Assembly: GCA_031292235.1 (NCBI GenBank)
Contig: JARLHM010000109.1
Location: 1 to 38,250, forward strand
Direction: 5' to 3'
Origin: Syntrophaceae bacterium
GTDB lineage: Bacteria; Desulfobacterota; Desulfomonilia; Desulfomonilales; Desulfomonilaceae
Length of the DNA stretch: 38,250 nt
Shown here: in pieces, positions 24,400-32,085 of the stretch
Layout of the letters: each line of letters opens with the position of its first letter
Numbering within the stretch: position 1 is the stretch's first letter
The notes under the pieces: model-generated
What the model was told of the DNA's origin: nothing
The model's input: the letters and a program-made list of their open reading frames with translations, nothing else
The model's database searches: none
Made by a program: the position numbers and the translations under genes

Positions 24400-26565
24400 A
24401 TGAGCCCCAGATCCAAAAAAACAGTTCGATTGTTTCTCAAAAAGACGGTGATTTATTTCGTGATCTGCCTGTTAATCGCAACTGCAGTGATCGGTTCGAT
24501 CATCATTTGGACTTTCGAAGTAAAATTGCAACGATGGCCTATGATGATATTCAGCGCCCCCACGACGATCAAAGAAGGAAACAATTTAGAGGACATTCAG
24601 CTTACAACCCGTTTAGCCCGGTTGGGTTATTTGAGAAATGATTCTCGAGACCCTGTTGTAGGTGAATGGCGACAAACCGTATCAGAACTCACAATTTTCC
24701 TTAGATATTGTCCATTCGTAGGAAACAGACTTATTGAAGGGCCTGTAACAATATCATTGGATGACGACACTATTAAGTCGATACGACTTATGCGATCATC
24801 TCAGGATGTCAAGAGTTTTGAACTCGAACCTGAGCTATTGGGAATAGTTCCGGCCAAAGGTCGATCTCCTGAGATGTGTATTCCTATCCGACTTGATCAG
24901 GTTCCTTCCCTACTCATAGATTCCATCTTGCTGACAGAGGACAATCGTTTTTATTCTCATAACGGAATTGACTTAATTTCCATATATAGGGCCCTTATAT
25001 CAAACCTGCAAGCTGGTCGGTATGTTCAGGGGGCCAGCACAATAACGCAACAGCTAATTAGAATGACGCTGCTTAATCCCGAAAAAACTCTCTGGCGGAA
25101 GTCTCTTGAGATTGTTCTTTCTCTTGGCGCTGACGCTATTTACAGCAAGAATTCCATTTTGGAAGCATACTTGAATCGAGTTTATCTCGGGCAATTTGGA
25201 TCAATACCTATCATCGGGGTTTCAGAGGCCGCCCGGAACTTTTTCGGCAAATCAGTCGACCAGATTGACGTCTCCGAGTGCGCGTTGATTGCGGCGATAA
25301 TCAGGGCTCCAAATATCATAAATCCATTCAAACATCCTTCACGGACTCAGGCCAGACGAAATATGATTCTGGGATTGCTTTTCAAACACAGCAAGATTTC
25401 CCGCGACACATATGAAGAGGCCATCTCTAAACCGGTTCAAATGTTCAAACCCGGCGCGCCTTCACCGAGGGTGGGATCATTTATCGAAATGGTAAAACAA
25501 CAAATATTGAAGGAAAAGACTTCGGACAACGCGCCTCGAAATTGTGTGGCCACATCGATGGATCCGGCGCTGCAAGCCGAGTTGGAACTGAAGCTACGAA
25601 AGTTGGGAGAAGCCGCCCAGCAGGGCTACGCGATTGTGGCTAATCCCAAGTCCGGCGGTATCCTGGCGTATGTGACTCCAACGTCGGAAAGGTGGGATGG
25701 CAGTGGCGGCGACATGGAACTGTTCTCTCCAATGGCTCTAGCGCCAGCTTTTACACCTCAACAGGTTAATGATCCATTGTATACCCTTGCTTCGCAAATA
25801 ATCTCTCCTGGGACCGACAACAGAAGATTGGCGTTTGCAGAAGCTTTCAAGACTGATAGACAGGAACTTGTTCGTAAAATTGCAGAAGTAATAGGAGCAG
25901 AAAAGGTCATTAACGCGCTCGGAGAGTTCAATGTTGAGGCCAAGGTTGTTGATGGCCAAAAGATCCTTATAGCGCCCATGACTCCTTTGGAAGTAGTTCA
26001 GAGTTATAGCGCGCTGGCAAACTTGGGCTCCGCAGGAGTCATAAATTGCAGGCCACCGACTGCATTGTACAATACTGACCAAGCTAATCGCCCTAAACAA
26101 ATTGTCGTCTCTATTCCACCGGCCGTCCTGTTTATAATAAACAGCCTCATTAGAGACCATCAGGGGCTTAAGAACATGAACGATGGCCCACAAAAACTTC
26201 TAATGAGCCCTTCCTTTTTGTTTGCGTCCGATCACTTCGGACTGTGGTCGATCGCTTACCATAGGACAGCAATAGCTTTGATAAGAATTCCATCATCAAG
26301 CTTCTCAACCAAGCTCGCTCGAAAAGTCACCCTAGACATTTTACCCGCACCCAGTATTGACCAAGGACGTGATTCCACGATCCCGCCGGGGCTCGTTTTC
26401 AGAAAGCTTTGTGCGGAATCCGGCTTAAGGGCTACATCGACGTGCCCACTGGTGAATTTGCTTCCATTTCTCTCTGGCACACAACCGGATGAATGGTGCA
26501 CTCTGAGACACGAAGCTGATCATGACGCCAAACCACTGGAAAAAATGTGGGTTCCACCGAAATAG
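24400..26565 (+). CDS. Class A penicillin-binding-type protein: intact glycosyltransferase, degenerate transpeptidase
   Basis: 721 residues. One membrane anchor lies at about 14-36, then a PBP1B-like linker region (40-150). The family 51 glycosyltransferase domain (about 160-340) looks active: E180 in TEDNRFYSHNGID, GASTITQQLIR (211-221), and E255 in ILEAYLNRVYLG. It would polymerise lipid II into glycan strands. The C-terminal transpeptidase half keeps the outline (YAIVANPKSGGILAYV; MTPLEVVQSYSALANLG), but where GSxFKP is expected it reads A448-P-A-F-T-P453, removing both catalytic Ser and Lys. No KTG motif is seen either; the matching stretch is FLFASDHFGLWS. Cross-linking activity is thus probably lost. 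It is followed by LUD and sugar-kinase genes on the same strand. Confidence 0.85.
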   Translation: MSPRSKKTVRLFLKKTVIYFVICLLIATAVIGSIIIWTFEVKLQRWPMMIFSAPTTIKEGNNLEDIQLTTRLARLGYLRNDSRDPVVGEWRQTVSELTIFLRYCPFVGNRLIEGPVTISLDDDTIKSIRLMRSSQDVKSFELEPELLGIVPAKGRSPEMCIPIRLDQVPSLLIDSILLTEDNRFYSHNGIDLISIYRALISNLQAGRYVQGASTITQQLIRMTLLNPEKTLWRKSLEIVLSLGADAIYSKNSILEAYLNRVYLGQFGSIPIIGVSEAARNFFGKSVDQIDVSECALIAAIIRAPNIINPFKHPSRTQARRNMILGLLFKHSKISRDTYEEAISKPVQMFKPGAPSPRVGSFIEMVKQQILKEKTSDNAPRNCVATSMDPALQAELELKLRKLGEAAQQGYAIVANPKSGGILAYVTPTSERWDGSGGDMELFSPMALAPAFTPQQVNDPLYTLASQIISPGTDNRRLAFAEAFKTDRQELVRKIAEVIGAEKVINALGEFNVEAKVVDGQKILIAPMTPLEVVQSYSALANLGSAGVINCRPPTALYNTDQANRPKQIVVSIPPAVLFIINSLIRDHQGLKNMNDGPQKLLMSPSFLFASDHFGLWSIAYHRTAIALIRIPSSSFSTKLARKVTLDILPAPSIDQGRDSTIPPGLVFRKLCAESGLRATSTCPLVNLLPFLSGTQPDEWCTLRHEADHDAKPLEKMWVPPK

Positions 26566-26642
26566 TTTTGAAACCGGAAGAGATGAGATTAGTCTTGATC
26601 ACGGACCATAAAGACGGAAATAGAATTCAAAGGAGGTAAATC

Positions 26643-27284
26643 GTGGACGAATTTGTAAGAAATCATCAGAAGATAGTCTTTGAAACAACCCTCAATGCGC
26701 TTGAGAAAAATGGTTTTAAAGGAATTTTGGTTAGTTCCAAAGAAGAAGCGGCCGAAAAAATAATGGAAATCGCCGAGGACTGTTCCAGTATAGGGATAGC
26801 AGGGACTCATACTGTTCGCGCTCTTGGCGTTTTGCCTAAACTAGAACAGGCTGGAAAGGTGATGTCTGATCATTGGAAGTTCAAACCAGGGACGCCTGAA
26901 GAGCTTGAATGCAGAAAAAATCAAGGTAGGGTCGATCTTTTTCTTGTTTCTTCAAACGCGGTAACCATGAATGGAGAGATAGTCAATCGGGATGGGTGCG
27001 GTAACCGCGTCAACGCAATGACGTTCGGCCCCCGGAAGGTCGTCATAGTAATTGGCAAAAACAAGATAACGCCGGACCTGGAATCAGCATTAGCGCGGAT
27101 TGAAGAGGTGGCGGCCCCGATTCGGGCCATGAGTTTAAATCGCAAGACACCATGTGTCAAAACCGGATATTGCATGGATTGTGATTCACCAGAGCGAATC
27201 TGTCGAATAACAAGTATAATTCACAAGCGACCTGTAATGACGGACATCACTGTTATCATTATTCCGGAAGACTTGGGTTACTAA
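26643..27284 (+). CDS. LUD-domain protein (DUF162, LutC/YkgG-related) with C-terminal Cys cluster
   Basis: 213 residues, starting at GTG 26643 with AGGAGG (26631-26636) 6 nt before it. The fold markers are GIAGTHTVRALGVLPKLE (52-69) and DLFLVSSNAVTMNGEIVNRD. The C-terminus has the cysteine motif C-x6-C-x2-C-x7-C in TPCVKTGYCMDCDSPERIC, known from a subgroup of LUD proteins and suggestive of an iron-sulfur or zinc site. LUD proteins occur in lactate and other organic-acid oxidation complexes, but this stand-alone subgroup has no agreed function. The next gene begins 1 nt after its stop, implying coupled translation with the sugar kinase. Confidence 0.82.
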   Translation: MDEFVRNHQKIVFETTLNALEKNGFKGILVSSKEEAAEKIMEIAEDCSSIGIAGTHTVRALGVLPKLEQAGKVMSDHWKFKPGTPEELECRKNQGRVDLFLVSSNAVTMNGEIVNRDGCGNRVNAMTFGPRKVVIVIGKNKITPDLESALARIEEVAAPIRAMSLNRKTPCVKTGYCMDCDSPERICRITSIIHKRPVMTDITVIIIPEDLGY

Positions 27285-27285
27285 G

Positions 27286-28302
27286 ATGCGAGTAGAAGTC
27301 AGCGCGCCCAATCGGATCGATGTAGCAGGAGGAACAACCGACCTATATCCACTATATTTACTGATGCACGGTGGGTTTACCGTAAATGTGGCGATCAACG
27401 TGCCGAGCAGGGTTACGCTGACAACCAATGATGACTGCTTTTTCAGGCTGGTTTCCGAAGATCTGGAACAGTCTTTCGAGTGCAAAGATCTGGATGATTT
27501 ACCAACCACCGGACCACTTGGACTCCCTGGTCTCATATTGAGACAATTTCCTCCACCTAAAGGTCTGAATATTACAACAAACAACTCAGCCCCGCCAGGG
27601 TCAGGCCTTGGGGCTTCCAGCGCGTTGACGGTCGCATTGATCTCCGGGCTCCTGAAAATTCGTGATGAAGAGTTGAGCTTAACGGAAGTCGTTCAGATCG
27701 CCGCTGACATCGAGACCGCCCTGATCGGGGTCCCCGCAGGTAAACAGGACCACATTGCGGCCTTGTACGGTGGCTTATCCTTGATCCATTTCGGTTTTAA
27801 AGGATATGAACGCAAAGGTTACGACAGTTCGGCGCTCAATCTCGATAAACTTCACAACATGATGGTTTTGTCCTACACAGGGGCAGGTCGTTTTTCTGGA
27901 ATGAACAATTGGGAAATCACCAAGAACTTTATTGACGGTGATCAGGCGACAAGGACAAAGCTCATGGAAATTAAGAGAATAACCATTAAGATTTGTAAGG
28001 TGGTGGAGGCTGCTGATTGGGAGGCGATGTGTCCGTTGGTTAATGAGGAGTGGCTTGTTCGACGTTCATTAGCTCCTGGGGTCAGCAATCCTGCAATTGA
28101 TTCCATGATTTCAGCTGCTATGGCTGCCGGGGCAGTCGCAGGAAAGGTTTGTGGAGCTGGCGGTGGAGGCTGTATGATTACTCTAACGCCCCCTTCGAAA
28201 AGATCCGCAGTTGAGAAAGCCCTATCTGGTCAGGGCGCCACGATTATGGACTACAACTTCGACTTTTGCGGGACGCAAATGAGAGGCCCTTTACAAGTTT
28301 AG
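27286..28302 (+). CDS. hddA: GHMP kinase, D-glycero-D-manno-heptose 7-phosphate kinase-like
   Basis: 338 residues from ATG 27286, one base after the LUD stop. The N-terminal sugar-binding motif SAPNRIDVAGGTTDLYP (5-21) and ATP-binding motif PPGSGLGASSALTVAL (102-117) are typical of HddA-type GHMP kinases, as is the C-terminal AGKVCGAGGGGCMITL. HddA phosphorylates heptose 7-phosphate to heptose 1,7-bisphosphate for GDP-activated heptose in surface glycans. Related kinases act on fucose, galactose or mevalonate, so the exact sugar is inferred. No other heptose gene is in the window. A small exported protein gene follows after about 84 nt. Confidence 0.78.
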   Translation: MRVEVSAPNRIDVAGGTTDLYPLYLLMHGGFTVNVAINVPSRVTLTTNDDCFFRLVSEDLEQSFECKDLDDLPTTGPLGLPGLILRQFPPPKGLNITTNNSAPPGSGLGASSALTVALISGLLKIRDEELSLTEVVQIAADIETALIGVPAGKQDHIAALYGGLSLIHFGFKGYERKGYDSSALNLDKLHNMMVLSYTGAGRFSGMNNWEITKNFIDGDQATRTKLMEIKRITIKICKVVEAADWEAMCPLVNEEWLVRRSLAPGVSNPAIDSMISAAMAAGAVAGKVCGAGGGGCMITLTPPSKRSAVEKALSGQGATIMDYNFDFCGTQMRGPLQV

Positions 28303-28386
28303 TATAAAGTTATTTTAGTTGTTGCAGATTAAAATGTTTCATGCTAGACGCTTTTCACAGTTATTTTCAAAAGATGGAGGCTAATA

Positions 28387-28650
28387 ATGAACCGGAGCTT
28401 ATTAAAAGTGTTTTTGGCGTTTGCGATGCTGCTGGCGTTTACGCTAGTCTCTGTTTCGGCATTCGCTGCTGAGAAAAAGTATTTCGTGGTTAAAGACGCC
28501 AAGGGAGTGTGCGCAGTGCGCCATCTAAAAGAAAAATCCGCTAAATCCATAGCGGGGCCTTTTGACAAGAAAGAAGACGCGGAAAAGAGTAAAAAAGAGC
28601 TTTGCCCAAAGAAAGAAAAAAAAGAAAAATCCCAGGAAAAGAAACACTAG
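28387..28650 (+). CDS. Small exported Lys-rich protein
   Basis: 87 residues from ATG 28387, with GGAGG about 6 nt upstream. The signal peptide spans about 1-28 (VFLAFAMLLAFTLVSVSAFA, cut before AEKKYFVV). The mature part begins with a short conserved-looking stretch (YFVVKDAKGVCAVRHLKEK) with two cysteines overall, and ends in a strongly basic Lys/Glu tail (KKEKKEKSQEKKH). Similar small signal-peptide proteins occur in delta-type genomes, with no known function. A strong terminator follows. Confidence 0.68.
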   Translation: MNRSLLKVFLAFAMLLAFTLVSVSAFAAEKKYFVVKDAKGVCAVRHLKEKSAKSIAGPFDKKEDAEKSKKELCPKKEKKEKSQEKKH

Positions 28651-28686
28651 GCTTTCAAAGAGGCGCGCGGAACAGGTCCCGGATAG

Positions 28687-28724
28687 AAAAACCGTTCATC
28701 CAGACAACTCGATGAACGGTTTTT
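28687..28724. terminator. Bidirectional intrinsic terminator
   Basis: AAAAACCGTTCATC (28687-28700) and GATGAACGGTTTTT (28711-28724) form a perfect 14-bp stem with a 10-nt loop. The A/T ends give a U-run on either strand, so it can stop both the exported-protein transcript from the left and the APS kinase fusion transcript from the right. Confidence 0.85.
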
Positions 28725-28802
28725 TCATGTTTGGAAAGTTTATCCATCCGTCCCCCAAGGAACTTTCAATAGGGGTAGACGCTCTCTCAAAATCAAAAAT
28801 GA

Positions 28803-30908
28803 TTAAATATATCCCAAATCCGATAAACGTCTTCTGACAATTTCTTCTTCTTCGGCTGTAAAGCCCTTGCCCTCGTTATCAAAATTCACATCACGCCCGT
28901 ATATTTTGGGGATTTCCGCGGAGATTGAGCTTGTTTCAGGAGGCGCGCCAATGGCTATAGCGCTTCCGAGAATGTTTTCAGGACATTTGAGGCCATATTC
29001 GTTAAAAATGGTCGGGGCAATGTCTCGACATGAAGCGGAACTTACGGTCACATCCATTTTGGCGCCTTTTCGCAAATCACTGAGCCTCGTAGCTATAAAA
29101 ATCCCTTCATGGTCATGGTTGCAAGCGTCAAGGCCGGCCACATTCCCCCTTACCAATAGGCTCTTCATGCCAACATTTCCGACCGAACGTTTGTTAAGGG
29201 AATCAAAATAAACGATTAGGTCAGGAGCGACTCCATTGACTGATCTGTACAATTCTTCAGGCTTTAGCACGACATTGGTCGATCGCTCGCCATTCAACTC
29301 AGGCATCGCGACAAGCTCATCACGCAAATTGTCCCTGAATCTTTCATAGTCCGCTCTTTTTATAATTCCACGCGGCTCTCTTCCCTGAAGATTCATGAAA
29401 ATTCTTGCGTAATATCCACCCTCACTCCAAACATAAGTTTTGTCCCAGTCTATCATGTCCTCGGTCAAGCTGGTTTCCTGAGCTGGCGCCTCTTTCAAGA
29501 CAAGCAGGCCCTTTCTTATAAGCCATTCGTTGATGCAAACTCCTCCAGTAGATTTTTTAGCGCCATGATCGGAAACAATTATGACAGTGGTTTCATCATC
29601 AAGGAGCGCGAGGATTCCGCCAATTTTGTCATCAAGATATTTGTAGAAGTTTGGAATCACATCTTTCCATCGAGCCTCAACCGAATTTCCTGGGTTTTGT
29701 CGCTCATAGTCTCCCCAAAACGCATGTTGGAGACGATCCGGAGCAATCTCGACCATCATAAAGAAATCCCACGGCTCCTTCAGTAAGAGTTCATGGGCGA
29801 CCCTAAACCTAAGATCTACCATGCTGTATAGTCCTTGAAGCAGATTATCCTTTGGCAGGGTCCGGAAATCTCTTATGTCCGAAAGGTACGGATCATTCCC
29901 AAGACACGAAAGTTGATTTATGAGGCCGTGAGGATGTGTAAGATCTGGAGAATCTTCGATGGCCGGGAAGCCTGCAATAGTCACTCCGGAATGGGGCTCA
30001 GCCGGAAATGTCTGGGGTATTCCTACAAGAATCGATCTTTTACCATAGGTCTCAAGATGATCCCAGACTCGTGGGAAAGGGACATGTTTCGAATTGACGG
30101 TTATCACATTATAGTGATCATGGGTCAACCGGTTCCTAAACCCATACAAACCCAATTCACCGGGATCACGTCCCGTGGTGATTGTAGTCCAGGCCGGTAT
30201 GGTTATCGGTGGGTCAGTAGATTTCAGCGGTCCCCAGACCCCATGTCGCATTAACGATTCGATGTTTGCGAGTCTGCTGGATTGATTAAAAATGATACTG
30301 GGAGGGGCGCAATCAAGCCCAATTACCGCGATTTTTCGCGAATTACGGTCCCTGTGTAGTTTAGGAACACTGGCGACACTGAATTCTGGAAATCGTTTTT
30401 CGAGAAAATTAACGACCTGCTCAATGGACTCTTTTAAGTTGAATTGGTCAGTATCAATTACAAAATCCGGGCGCTCAGGCGTCTGAAAGGGCGCCGAGAT
30501 TCCCGTAAATTCGGGTATCAGGCCATGTCTCGCCTTAACATAAAGGCCCTTTGGATCACGAGCCTCACAAACACGCAAAGGACAATTTAAAAATATCTCA
30601 ACAAAATCTCCCGGCTCAAAAACTGATCTGACCGCTCTACGAAGATCTTCCATTGGGGTAATAAACGCGGCGAAGACCATGTTACCAAGATCACTTAGAA
30701 GCTTAGCGATCTCACTAGCCCTTCGAATGTTTTCGGAACGGTCCAAAGCTGAAAAACCAAGGTCTCTGTTTAACCCTGCGCGTAAGACATCTCCATCCAA
30801 AAATGCGCAAGGATGGCCTCTGGCGCCAAATACACTTATTAAAGCGCTAGCTAGGGTTGATTTTCCTGAGCCGGAAAGTCCTGTGAGCCAGATTGTTTTT
30901 CCTGACAT
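28803..30908 (-). CDS. Fusion: APS kinase + alkaline-phosphatase-superfamily phosphodiesterase
   Basis: 701 residues from ATG 30908. Residues 1-175 are a complete adenylylsulfate kinase: Walker A GLSGSGKST (10-18), DGDVLRAGLNRDLGFSALDR (38-57), ENIRRASEIAKLL, AFITP (80-84), and RDPKGLYVKARHG. It would phosphorylate APS to PAPS. Residues about 190-660 belong to the nucleotide pyrophosphatase/phosphodiesterase (alkaline phosphatase) superfamily, with metal-ligand regions VIGLDCAPPS (D199), PAWTTITTG (probable Thr nucleophile about 241), PDRLQHAFWG, VSDHGA and HDHEGIF. The tail ends in a Glu-rich segment and RRRLSDLGYI. No signal peptide, so cytosolic. It is last in a minus-strand operon after ybaB and recR, 23 nt downstream of recR. 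No sulfotransferase is nearby; the fusion may make and then degrade or edit an activated sulfate or nucleotide, which is inference. Confidence 0.85.
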   Translation of the reverse strand: MSGKTIWLTGLSGSGKSTLASALISVFGARGHPCAFLDGDVLRAGLNRDLGFSALDRSENIRRASEIAKLLSDLGNMVFAAFITPMEDLRRAVRSVFEPGDFVEIFLNCPLRVCEARDPKGLYVKARHGLIPEFTGISAPFQTPERPDFVIDTDQFNLKESIEQVVNFLEKRFPEFSVASVPKLHRDRNSRKIAVIGLDCAPPSIIFNQSSRLANIESLMRHGVWGPLKSTDPPITIPAWTTITTGRDPGELGLYGFRNRLTHDHYNVITVNSKHVPFPRVWDHLETYGKRSILVGIPQTFPAEPHSGVTIAGFPAIEDSPDLTHPHGLINQLSCLGNDPYLSDIRDFRTLPKDNLLQGLYSMVDLRFRVAHELLLKEPWDFFMMVEIAPDRLQHAFWGDYERQNPGNSVEARWKDVIPNFYKYLDDKIGGILALLDDETTVIIVSDHGAKKSTGGVCINEWLIRKGLLVLKEAPAQETSLTEDMIDWDKTYVWSEGGYYARIFMNLQGREPRGIIKRADYERFRDNLRDELVAMPELNGERSTNVVLKPEELYRSVNGVAPDLIVYFDSLNKRSVGNVGMKSLLVRGNVAGLDACNHDHEGIFIATRLSDLRKGAKMDVTVSSASCRDIAPTIFNEYGLKCPENILGSAIAIGAPPETSSISAEIPKIYGRDVNFDNEGKGFTAEEEEIVRRRLSDLGYI

Positions 30909-30931
30909 TTTACCAACTAATCTTGATTTGC

Positions 30932-31522
30932 TTATATTTTAGTCCGATGTTCTAGTGCCCTGCCCAAAGTAAGAGGATCAGCGTATTCTAGTGATCCCCC
31001 AACTGGTATACCGTAAGCTATTCTGGAAACAATAACCCTTATTTCCTTTAGTCGGTCCTTTATGAAAGACGCTGTCGCTTCACCTTCTACCGTTGGATTC
31101 AACGCAAGTATAACTTCAGCGATACGCTCTTCCTTGACTCTGACCAATAACTCGTTCAATCGGATTTCTCCTGGCCCTATACCGTCCAAAGGCGCCATCA
31201 CTCCATGAAGGACATGATAAATTCCTTTGAATTGGCCGGATTTTTCGACGGCCAATAGGTCGAGGGGGCTTTCAACAACGCAAAGTCGAGAACCATCGCG
31301 ACGACTATCTCTGCAAATGTTACACAGATCCTCATCCGTCAGGTGAAAACATCTGGAACAAAGGCGTAAATCTCTTTTGACAATTTCTATCGCTTTTACC
31401 AGATCATCAATTTCCGACCTGTCCGCATTCAAAATAAAAAACGCGTATCGAGTGGCCGTTTTCTCACCGACCCCAGGGAACTTTTTGAGCGAGTTTATCA
31501 GTTTTTCTAACGGACTAGCCAA
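30932..31522 (-). CDS. recR: Recombination mediator RecR
   Basis: 196 residues, normal length, starting at TTG 31522. RecR works with RecO and RecF to load RecA at gaps in damaged DNA. The N-terminal helix-hairpin-helix is KKFPGVGEKTATRYAFF (13-29), the zinc site is C55-x2-C58...C67-x2-C70 in CSRCFHLTDEDLCNIC, and the Toprim domain follows from about 80 (LCVVESPLDLLAVE), with the Walker-like C-terminal GIPVGGSLEYADPLTLGRAL. The ybaB gene lies 37 nt upstream, the classical bacterial order. A moderately spaced AAGG precedes the start. Confidence 0.94.
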   Translation of the reverse strand: MASPLEKLINSLKKFPGVGEKTATRYAFFILNADRSEIDDLVKAIEIVKRDLRLCSRCFHLTDEDLCNICRDSRRDGSRLCVVESPLDLLAVEKSGQFKGIYHVLHGVMAPLDGIGPGEIRLNELLVRVKEERIAEVILALNPTVEGEATASFIKDRLKEIRVIVSRIAYGIPVGGSLEYADPLTLGRALEHRTKI

Positions 31523-31559
31523 TGAGTTCTTAAACCTTCCAAATAGACCGACAGGTCTA

Positions 31560-31871
31560 TCACGTCAATCCAGGGATTCGTAATCCTCCGGATATCTTTG
31601 CAATTTCTTCAGCGGCCATCTGGCGGGATTTCTCGAGGGCGTCGTTGACTGCGGCAACGATCAAATCTTCCAGGACTTCCTTATCGTCAGCCGCAATTAG
31701 GTCCCTTTCTATGAAAACCGAAAGAATTTCCTGGATTCCGTTGGCTTCAACCCTGACCATGTCTCCTCCTGAACTTCCCACTGTTGAACGGTCAGCCAAT
31801 TGCTCCTGGACCTCCCTGATTTTGACTTGCACACCCTGGGCCTGTTCTATCAAATTCTTTAATCCTAACAC
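31560..31871 (-). CDS. ybaB: YbaB/EbfC nucleoid-associated protein
   Basis: 103 residues from GTG 31871, with GGAGG 8 nt upstream. YbaB proteins are dimeric DNA-binding nucleoid proteins, almost always paired with recR as here. Seen: the N-terminal helix NLIEQAQGVQVKIREVQEQL, GSSGGDMVRVEANGIQEIL, and the helical end DLIVAAVNDALEKSRQMAAEE. In many genomes dnaX precedes; here the upstream gene diverges instead (radical SAM protein at 32086). Confidence 0.93.
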   Translation of the reverse strand: MLGLKNLIEQAQGVQVKIREVQEQLADRSTVGSSGGDMVRVEANGIQEILSVFIERDLIAADDKEVLEDLIVAAVNDALEKSRQMAAEEIAKISGGLRIPGLT

Positions 31872-32085
31872 CGATCAGACCTCCAATCCAAAGACGTTTG
31901 TTGAAAAAGATTATTTAATGATTACATTTGCTATTAAATTATATCTATAATTTCTAATATTGGGATGATGATTCTTTTCAGCAATAACCATTTTAGAATA
32001 TTCGAAGTCGGGCGCTCGATTTCTCAGGTCAAGGCTATTCTTAAACCAATAATTTTCAAAAAGGAAGTCTAGAGGCTGGGGTTCA

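Noticed and set aside
28562-28837. Lys-rich protein in another frame after the small exported protein
   Set aside because: It overlaps the real gene in a shifted frame and crosses the bidirectional terminator.
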